A stretch of DNA of 9,337 nt from an archaeon (GTDB taxonomy: Archaea > Micrarchaeota > Micrarchaeia > Norongarragalinales > SBBD01): the NCBI GenBank assembly GCA_005239845.1, contig SBBD01000118.1, positions 1 to 9,337 on the forward strand, given 5' to 3'. Each line of letters begins with the position of its first letter. The stretch's first letter is position 1. The notes below the pieces were generated by a model, which searched no databases, was not told the DNA's origin, and saw only the letters and a list, made by a program, of their open reading frames with translations. This document shows, one piece after another, positions 4,865 to 9,337 of the stretch. The translations under genes and the position numbers were made by a program.

Positions 4865-5680
4865 ATGAAACATGCTTGGAGCCTGTTGTTCTTGTCTTTC
4901 CTGGTTTTCGGGTGTCTGGGTTCCCAGCAGCCTACACCAACACCTACTGCCCAGCCCACGGCAGCCCCCACGCTCGCGCCAACCGCCACTCCCGAGGCTA
5001 GCGCCACTCCGCTTCCTTCCCCTACAGAAACCCTCGTGTCCTCTCCTACCCCCCTTCCCACGCTTCCCGCTTCCTGCCTTTTTGACACGGATTGCGGTCC
5101 TCAAGAGACCTGCAACATCGCCTTGGGGGTCTGCGAGGCCTTAAACGCCACTCCTCGTCCGACCACATCGCCTTCCCCCACTCCTACGCTTAACGAAACC
5201 GAGCGCTTGCAGGGCATTGTCGCCCAAATGGAGCTGGAAGGAAACCGTTTCCTGGCCACGTTTTCAGAGGACTACACTCCCTTTAAGATGAGGGCTTCCG
5301 ATTATGACGCGGCATACCTTAATCCTCGCGAGTACAACGTCGAGCACCTCTTCCGCGTACCCAAGGCGGTTGGCGAAATTACTTTCCAGCAGGACGTGAA
5401 GTTTGGGGCGCATATACGGAGGGAGCCGCTCCTTTCCGTTCCGTTCTCCCGCCGGACGGAATCGCTGGAGAACCGCAGGGTGTATGTGGACTTGCATTCC
5501 GATAATGTTCCGGGCGCCTTTCGGACGGGAAACTCGTCGGCCTTCTCCTGCTTTAACAACACGTACCGCGTCTTCGTCTTTCTGGACCAGCACCTCTACG
5601 ATGCCCTGAAGCTCGCTCAACCCGGAGAAGAACCCATCCTTTATGCCACGCGCAGCCTCTTAGGCATTTGTCCTGCCTAA
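4865..5680 (+). CDS. Predicted secreted lipoprotein with Pro/Thr stalk and four-Cys cluster
   Basis: 271 aa, function not recognised. The signal peptide is MKH followed by a hydrophobic stretch, ending in lipobox-like LVFGC with Cys17 as probable lipid-anchored residue. A Pro/Thr/Ala-rich stalk covers about 22-68. A cysteine cluster follows (C71, C77, C83, C90; CLFDTDC...TC...GVC), like the small disulfide-rich modules with a DxDC...C...GVC pattern in many secreted proteins. A second short P/T/S linker (about 96-109) leads to a globular C-terminal domain (about 110-271). That domain has C229 and C268, which could form another disulfide, and no motif I can name. It faces outside the cell. Its TAA stop overlaps the stop of the convergent E1-like gene by 4 nt. 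Confidence 0.82.
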   Translation: MKHAWSLLFLSFLVFGCLGSQQPTPTPTAQPTAAPTLAPTATPEASATPLPSPTETLVSSPTPLPTLPASCLFDTDCGPQETCNIALGVCEALNATPRPTTSPSPTPTLNETERLQGIVAQMELEGNRFLATFSEDYTPFKMRASDYDAAYLNPREYNVEHLFRVPKAVGEITFQQDVKFGAHIRREPLLSVPFSRRTESLENRRVYVDLHSDNVPGAFRTGNSSAFSCFNNTYRVFVFLDQHLYDALKLAQPGEEPILYATRSLLGICPA

Positions 5681-6393
5681 GCCGAAGAGCAAGCAGGGCA
5701 CTCTTTTCTTTTTTCCACTTTTATTTCCCCAAAAGAAGGCCCCTCAAAATCAAAGCGCAGGATTTTGTTTATGATGCGTGGCTTCTTGTGGCACACGAGG
5801 CCTACCATTTCTTGAACTTGAAGGGAGGCCGCCAGCGCTACTGTGGTGTTCAGTACTCCCACCTGTTCGCACGAAAGCTCTTCTTTTGGCACGGGGGCCC
5901 AGCACTCGAAGCACGCCTTTCCGGGGACAAAAGAAAACACCCATCCTTCGCTCTTTAAAGCGGATGAAAAAATGCAGGGCTTTCCTTCCTTTACGCAATA
6001 CCTGTTCAACGCCACTCTTGTGTCATAATTGTCTGTGCCATCCAAAACAAGATGGACATCTTCCAGCAACTCCCTCGCATTCCTTTCTTCCAGTTGCTCG
6101 AACCTTGCCTCCACTTCCACGCTTGGGTTTATTTCCAGCAGCTTTTTCTTGGCCGCCTCCACTTTTGCTTTTCCCACGTCCGCTTCCTCATACACTACTT
6201 GTCTCCCCAAGTCCGTGGAACGCACCTTTTCCCTATCTATCAGTACCAGCTTCCGTACTCCTAACTGCATACACAATAAGGCTGAAAAGCTTCCAATGCC
6301 TCCCATTCCCACGGTGGCGACGCTCAACGCATGCAGTTTCTCTTCTTGCTTACCCAGCAGTTTCCGTTGCCTCAAGTAGCGGTTTTCAGGCAT
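5677..6393 (-). CDS. MoeB/ThiF-like E1 adenylyltransferase
   Basis: Adenylates the C-terminal glycine of a ubiquitin-like sulfur carrier or modifier (MoaD, ThiS or SAMP class). The 238-aa length and motif order match MoeB: NRYLRQ (4-9), ATP-binding loop GMGGIGS (29-35), Asp53 at the end of the next strand, DLGRQ (61-65), and DGTDN (118-122). A zinc site is formed by C161/C164 (CFEC) and C232/C235 (CPAC). Cys175 in SCEQVGV aligns with the conserved cysteine of MoeB/ThiF (TCVEAGV in MoeB). There is no C-terminal rhodanese domain. No small beta-grasp partner lies in the window, so molybdopterin, thiamine, tRNA thiolation or SAMP conjugation cannot be separated. The ATG at 6393 lies 27 nt from a TATA box, indicating a leaderless mRNA. 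Confidence 0.92.
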   Translation of the reverse strand: MPENRYLRQRKLLGKQEEKLHALSVATVGMGGIGSFSALLCMQLGVRKLVLIDREKVRSTDLGRQVVYEEADVGKAKVEAAKKKLLEINPSVEVEARFEQLEERNARELLEDVHLVLDGTDNYDTRVALNRYCVKEGKPCIFSSALKSEGWVFSFVPGKACFECWAPVPKEELSCEQVGVLNTTVALAASLQVQEMVGLVCHKKPRIINKILRFDFEGPSFGEIKVEKRKECPACSSA

Positions 6394-6399
6394 ACGCCT

Positions 6400-6406
6400 G
6401 TTTTAA
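6400..6406 (+). promoter_or_regulatory. TATA-like box of the membrane-protein gene
   Basis: TTTTAAG is centred about 28 nt upstream of the ATG at 6432, suggesting a leaderless transcript. It lies inside the 38-bp gap shared with the divergent E1-like gene. Confidence 0.4.
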
Positions 6407-6415
6407 GAACAGCGG

Positions 6416-6423
6416 CTTTTATA
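6416..6423 (-). promoter_or_regulatory. TATA box of the E1-like gene
   Basis: The minus strand reads TATAAAAG, a near-consensus archaeal TATA box, centred 27 nt upstream of the ATG at 6393. Confidence 0.6.
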
Positions 6424-6431
6424 CTCGTCTC

Positions 6432-7055
6432 ATGGGTTGGTCATACCGTCTTGGGAGGTGGGCTTTCAAGTCGGTCAAAGGCGCTTTCCTAACGGCCTAT
6501 ACGAAGCCTCTTTTTGCCTTGGTGGCTTTGGGGTGGGCCTTCCTAGCCGCTTGGCAGACGAACCATCCGTTCGTGTGGGAATATTTTCGTTACTATGCAA
6601 TCGGACAAGCCGCATGGCTCCTCTACTATGCCTACCTTCGCCTGCGTTTCGGGGAAGGGTCCCTAGTTACCTTGTTCCTGGACAGTTTCAGCGAGCCGAA
6701 TTCGTTCATTACCAAAATAACGGGGGCGCTTCGGAGCATTTTCGCCATGCTTTCCCTGACCCTATTGCCTTTGGGGCTGCTCGTATTCACCGTCCTCAAT
6801 TTCTATTTCCTCTTTTTAGGCGTCTTCTCCTTATTCTTCCCTGTCCCATCCGCCTCTTTCCTTTCTCAGACGGCCTTGTTTCTGTTGGGCATTTTGTTGG
6901 TGCGAAGCTATTGGGCGTACCGCTCTCGCTATAAAGCCATGGCAAAAAAGAAGGTTCAACGGATGGGCGGTTGGCTGGGCGAGATACTAAGCCAAGACGA
7001 CAAGGTGCTCAACAGCGTGCTTTCAAAAGAAGAACTCGAATCGCTGGAAGAGTAG
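6432..7055 (+). CDS. Multi-pass membrane protein of unknown function
   Basis: 207 aa, not recognised. Hydrophobic segments lie at about 24-42, 54-72, 103-137 (long enough for two helices) and 143-162, so four or five membrane passes. The N-terminus is basic. The C-terminal tail (about 163-207) is soluble, starting basic (SRYKAMAKKK) and ending acidic (EELESLEE). The open frame continues far upstream through the antisense of the E1-like gene, but that part has no protein character. ATG at 6432 has a TATA-like box at the right distance. It is divergent from the E1-like gene and ends 3 nt before the convergent KaiC-like gene. Confidence 0.75.
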   Translation: MGWSYRLGRWAFKSVKGAFLTAYTKPLFALVALGWAFLAAWQTNHPFVWEYFRYYAIGQAAWLLYYAYLRLRFGEGSLVTLFLDSFSEPNSFITKITGALRSIFAMLSLTLLPLGLLVFTVLNFYFLFLGVFSLFFPVPSASFLSQTALFLLGILLVRSYWAYRSRYKAMAKKKVQRMGGWLGEILSQDDKVLNSVLSKEELESLEE

Positions 7056-7058
7056 TGT

Positions 7059-7811
7059 TTACTTGAACACTTCCTCGATCTTCTTGACTACGATGCCCTT
7101 GTCCGTGATTTCCATGGGATGGATTTCCATGCTGTGCGACGTGCCCCTCATTTTTCGGATGTAGAGCGTTCGCGTCGCGCCGCTTCCCACGCCCAAGAAG
7201 TTCAACAGAATCACGCCGTCTGCCACGTACTCCTCCACGCTGTATTTCGAGAACTGCATGGCGGTGCTGCTTCCCAGCGTTTGCTCCGGAATCTCGGAAG
7301 TCATGATGCTCGTCAGTCCGGAGCGCGACAAGATGTAGGAAACCTTGAGTATGGCCTTGCGGATGGCTCCCTCGTTGTCGAGCTGCGTGGCCATCGCAGG
7401 AATCGAGTCGAACACGATCCGCTTGGCCCCAATCGAACGCGCCACGCCCAGCACATCCACCAGCAACTTGTCCATTTCCAGCTGGCCGGGGAGAATGGCG
7501 TGTTCTTCCTCGCTGGGAACGCCGGCTCTTGCAGACGTAGCGTCCACGATGGCGAGCAGTTCGTTGTCCTCCATTTCCTTCAAGTTCCACTTGAAGTTCA
7601 GCATGTCCTGCCTGATTTTTTCCGGCATTTCGTCAAACGTCACGAAGATGCCGGGCTCTTCCGCATCCAGCACACCCCGATACAGGAACTGGATGGAAAA
7701 AATGCTTTTGCCGGTCCCGCAGGCCCCCGAGACGAGGATGTTCCTTCCTTTGGGAAACCCGCCTCCCAGCAACGGGTCCAGACCATAGACTCCGCTTGTA
7801 GTCTTATCCAT
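7059..7811 (-). CDS. KaiC-like RecA-fold ATPase (single KaiC domain)
   Basis: 250 aa, one KaiC/RadA-type domain of the large archaeal RAD55/KaiC-like group (COG0467-type). It opens with SGVYGLDPLLGGGFPKG (6-22), typical of the family. Walker A is GACGTGKS (29-36). The acidic pair after strand 2 is D60-E61 in FVTFDEMPE, where KaiC has EE. Walker B is RIVFD with D135. The C-terminal KMRGTSHS segment followed by the final beta hairpin is also characteristic. Such proteins are soluble, nucleotide-dependent and probably oligomeric regulators; the target is unknown. ATG at 7811 is preferred over GTG at 7823 because the TATA-like box at 7841-7850 predicts transcription from near 7818. It is divergent from the NYN-domain gene. 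Confidence 0.92.
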   Translation of the reverse strand: MDKTTSGVYGLDPLLGGGFPKGRNILVSGACGTGKSIFSIQFLYRGVLDAEEPGIFVTFDEMPEKIRQDMLNFKWNLKEMEDNELLAIVDATSARAGVPSEEEHAILPGQLEMDKLLVDVLGVARSIGAKRIVFDSIPAMATQLDNEGAIRKAILKVSYILSRSGLTSIMTSEIPEQTLGSSTAMQFSKYSVEEYVADGVILLNFLGVGSGATRTLYIRKMRGTSHSMEIHPMEITDKGIVVKKIEEVFK

Positions 7812-7840
7812 GTCCCCTCGCACTCCTAACGATTGCCGAG

Positions 7841-7850
7841 TATTTAAGTC
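7841..7850 (-). promoter_or_regulatory. TATA-like box of the KaiC-like gene
   Basis: The minus strand reads GACTTAAATA. Transcription would start near 7818, leaving a leader of about 7 nt (GAGGGGAC region) before the ATG at 7811. Confidence 0.5.
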
Positions 7851-7857
7851 TTTCTAA

Positions 7858-8018
7858 GCTACCCCCCAGACTTTCTTCGACTTCCCGCCTTTCCTCTCGC
7901 CATCATATCCTTCTTATCATTCACCCGGTTTTCCATTTTCTCAGTTTCCTCTTCGCACCCTTTTTCTCAGTTTCCTCTATTCTCCTTTTTCCTTTTTTTC
8001 CCCTCGCTTACCATGCCC
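7858..8018. other. Pyrimidine-rich spacer between divergent KaiC-like and NYN genes
   Basis: About 160 bp whose plus strand is overwhelmingly C and T, with several long T or C runs. I see no ORF with protein character, no tRNA and no strong hairpin in it. It contains one pair of 17-bp direct repeats. Confidence 0.6.
7936..7978 (+). repeat. 17-bp direct repeat pair, 26-bp period
   Basis: TTTTCTCAGTTTCCTCT occurs identically at 7936-7952 and 7962-7978, separated by 9 bp. The CAG breaks the pyrimidine run in both copies, so this is more than shared low complexity. It could be paired protein-binding sites or a local duplication. Confidence 0.7.
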
Positions 8019-8025
8019 TTAAATA
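8019..8025 (+). promoter_or_regulatory. TATA-like box of the NYN-domain gene
   Basis: TTAAATA is centred about 27 nt before 8049. The leader would contain GGGGTGG (8062-8068), a Shine-Dalgarno with a 5-nt spacer to the ATG at 8074. Confidence 0.5.
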
Positions 8026-8073
8026 GGCTCTATTCCCTCTCTTTTTTCATTGCGTTTTGATGGGGTGGTTTTG

Positions 8074-8535
8074 ATGGCGAATGTCGTCGACCAGCTGAAG
8101 GCCATGGTGGCCAAAGCAAAAAAGGAGAAAGGCGTCGCTTGTTTCGTGGATGGCCCCAACATGATCCGCAAGGAGCTCGGCATCGACTTGGAAAAAGTAA
8201 GAAAGCGCCTGCAGAAGCACGGCACGTTGAAAGTCGCGAAAGTCTTTCTCGACCAGTACGCTTCCGACAAGCTGATCGAGGCCGTCACCAACCAAGGCTA
8301 CGAAGTCGTCATCGTTCCCTCGGATGTGGATGTGGCGCTTGCCGTGGACGCCATGGAAGCCGTCTTCAACCCCAATGTGGACGTGATCGCCGTTGTTTCC
8401 CGCGATTCAGACTACAAGCCGTTGCTTACCAAAGCGAAGGCGCACGGCAAGGAAACGCTGGTGCTTGGCGTGGAGCCCGACTTTTCTTCCGCGCTGAAAA
8501 ACACGGCGGACGTCGTCATCAACTTGAAAGAATAG
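8074..8535 (+). CDS. NYN-domain (LabA-like, PIN-fold) protein
   Basis: 153 aa, spanning one NYN domain of the archaeal LabA-like type. The acidic residues of the PIN-like metal site are visible: D26 in CFVDGPNM, D84/D86 and D92 in PSDVDVALAVDAM, and D111/D113 in VVSRDSDYKPLL. NYN domains are predicted or shown ribonucleases in several lineages, and LabA in cyanobacteria acts in KaiC output signalling. A short charged helix (about 5-19) precedes the domain. ATG at 8074 is chosen for its Shine-Dalgarno. TTG at 8050, at the expected transcription start, would add eight residues. It is divergent from the KaiC-like gene and convergent with the S-component-like gene. Confidence 0.9.
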   Translation: MANVVDQLKAMVAKAKKEKGVACFVDGPNMIRKELGIDLEKVRKRLQKHGTLKVAKVFLDQYASDKLIEAVTNQGYEVVIVPSDVDVALAVDAMEAVFNPNVDVIAVVSRDSDYKPLLTKAKAHGKETLVLGVEPDFSSALKNTADVVINLKE

Positions 8536-8550
8536 TAATGGAAAAGGGGG

Positions 8551-9108
8551 TTAGCTACCCACCAAAACCCTGTTCCTCATCTTGTGGATGGCCATATCTA
8601 TGCCTTTGTTTTCAACTATGACGGCGTTCATTAGCGGGGTAAGCATCGTCACCGCCAAAACATTTCCAAGCAGGTGGTATGCCGTGAATGGCGCTTGGCC
8701 TGCAATGGTCACGGCAAGCGGTTGTCCGAACTGCCACCCGAACAAGAGGGCTGTGACGGCATCATAAAACAACGTGGCAAAAACGGCGAACCCCACCCTA
8801 TTTTTCAATCCCAATTTCCTCTTTTCAAAATACGCTCCCGCCGCATATCCAACTAAGGCGTACGCCATTGCCGTGTAAACGGTCCAGAGCCCCACTCTTC
8901 CTGAAATAAAATCGAAGGAAGCCAAAGCGAGAAAGGCAAAAACGGCACCAGCCCTCTTCCCCATTTTTTTCGCGAAAGGAAGCGTTCCCCCGAGAATAGG
9001 CTCTAGGTTGGGAAACACTTGAAAGAGGCGCAGCAAGACCGTTGCGAAAAGCCCTAACAAAAATTTTAGGCCTTGTGCAGGGGAACTGGGGTTTGTGGTT
9101 TCAGCCAT
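8551..9108 (-). CDS. Membrane protein resembling an ECF transporter S component
   Basis: 185 aa with about five or six hydrophobic segments (about 14-33, 52-68, 75-93, 104-124, 128-164). The pattern FPNLEPI (32-38), SFDFISG (64-70) and GLWTVYTAMAYALVGYAAG (73-91) resembles the substrate-binding S subunits of energy-coupling-factor vitamin/cobalamin transporters (CbrT- or DUF6580-like). The ligand cannot be read from the sequence, and no ECF ATPase or T subunit is in the window. ATG at 9108 has AAAGGA just upstream. A GTG at 9120 overlaps the stop of the upstream gene as GTGA and is a plausible alternative. Either way it is translationally coupled to that gene. Confidence is high for a membrane protein, moderate for the S-component assignment. 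Confidence 0.65.
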   Translation of the reverse strand: MAETTNPSSPAQGLKFLLGLFATVLLRLFQVFPNLEPILGGTLPFAKKMGKRAGAVFAFLALASFDFISGRVGLWTVYTAMAYALVGYAAGAYFEKRKLGLKNRVGFAVFATLFYDAVTALLFGWQFGQPLAVTIAGQAPFTAYHLLGNVLAVTMLTPLMNAVIVENKGIDMAIHKMRNRVLVGS

Positions 9109-9116
9109 TTTTCCTT

Positions 9117-9337
9117 TCACACCTGGTTGCGCTTGCGCAGTTGGTAGTAGCCGAACCCTATTAATATCATGCCCCCCATCGCGGCGCCTACCACCGGGTT
9201 TAGCAGCAACGCAAAAAGCCCTGTCGGCCGAGTTGCGGAAACCGTTGGGACAAGGGTATTCGTGGGAGTGGCTGCGCTCGTTGCGGAAACGCTTTTCGCT
9301 AGCATAGGCTCCGGCGTGCCGCTGGGCGTAGGCGTTC
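9117..9337 (-). CDS. C-terminal end of a surface-anchored protein (partial, cut by right edge)
   Basis: The frame is open to the window edge; the ATG at 9305 is internal, since codons upstream of it continue a TPTPSGTPEP stalk. The 72 visible residues are a Thr/Pro/Ser-rich linker, a hydrophobic helix (about LFALLLNPVVGAAMGGMILIGFGYY) and a short basic tail (QLRKRNQV). That is a C-terminal membrane anchor for a protein exposed outside. The functional domain lies off the edge. Its TGA overlaps the alternative GTG start of the downstream S-component-like gene, so the two form an operon. The stalk resembles that of the lipoprotein at 4865-5680. Confidence 0.75.
   Translation of the reverse strand, partial: TPTPSGTPEPMLAKSVSATSAATPTNTLVPTVSATRPTGLFALLLNPVVGAAMGGMILIGFGYYQLRKRNQV

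Noticed and set aside
4918..5070. Pro/Thr-rich repeats as a possible tandem-repeat or CRISPR-like array
   Set aside because: It is low-complexity coding sequence for a protein stalk; no regular repeat unit with unique spacers exists.
5778..6431. N-terminal extension of the membrane protein by 218 residues
   Set aside because: It is antisense to the E1-like gene and has no coherent protein character; ATG at 6432 has a TATA-like box at proper spacing.

Overview
The window is archaeal chromosome. Two tRNA genes carry short introns that fold as bulge-helix-bulge (BHB) substrates of the archaeal splicing endonuclease. Most genes have a TATA-like box about 27 nt upstream of the start, often giving leaderless or near-leaderless mRNAs. 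Several translation starts are TTG or GTG. The histidyl-tRNA synthetase is of the archaeal/eukaryotic type. Base composition looks moderate, genes are tightly packed, and three convergent gene pairs leave 15 nt or less between stop codons. A small-genome (DPANN-type) archaeon would fit, but no marker here fixes the phylum.

Left part, all minus strand (1-3544): the start of hisS (cut by the left edge), a tRNA-His gene with two introns, a glutamate dehydrogenase-family gene, then a glutamine synthetase of the bacterial GSI-beta type. tRNA-His and its cognate synthetase are neighbours, and the two ammonium-assimilation enzymes are neighbours.

Middle, plus strand (3738-5680): a rhomboid-family membrane protease with a Gln-rich insert between its last two membrane helices, a tRNA-Cys gene with one intron, and a lipoprotein with a Pro/Thr stalk and a four-cysteine cluster.

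Right part (5677-9337): a MoeB/ThiF-like E1 enzyme (minus) sharing a 38-bp divergent promoter region with an unrecognised membrane protein (plus). Then comes a KaiC-like RecA-fold ATPase (minus) divergent from a LabA-like NYN-domain protein (plus) across a pyrimidine-rich spacer. Last is a minus-strand pair: an ECF-type S-component-like membrane protein and, upstream of it, the C-terminal end of a surface-anchored protein cut by the right edge.

The points most worth a second look are the T-arm intron in tRNA-His, the KaiC-like/LabA-like pairing, the coiled insert in the rhomboid gate region, and the bacterial-type glutamine synthetase. I see no CRISPR array, insertion sequence, rRNA or obvious phage gene.
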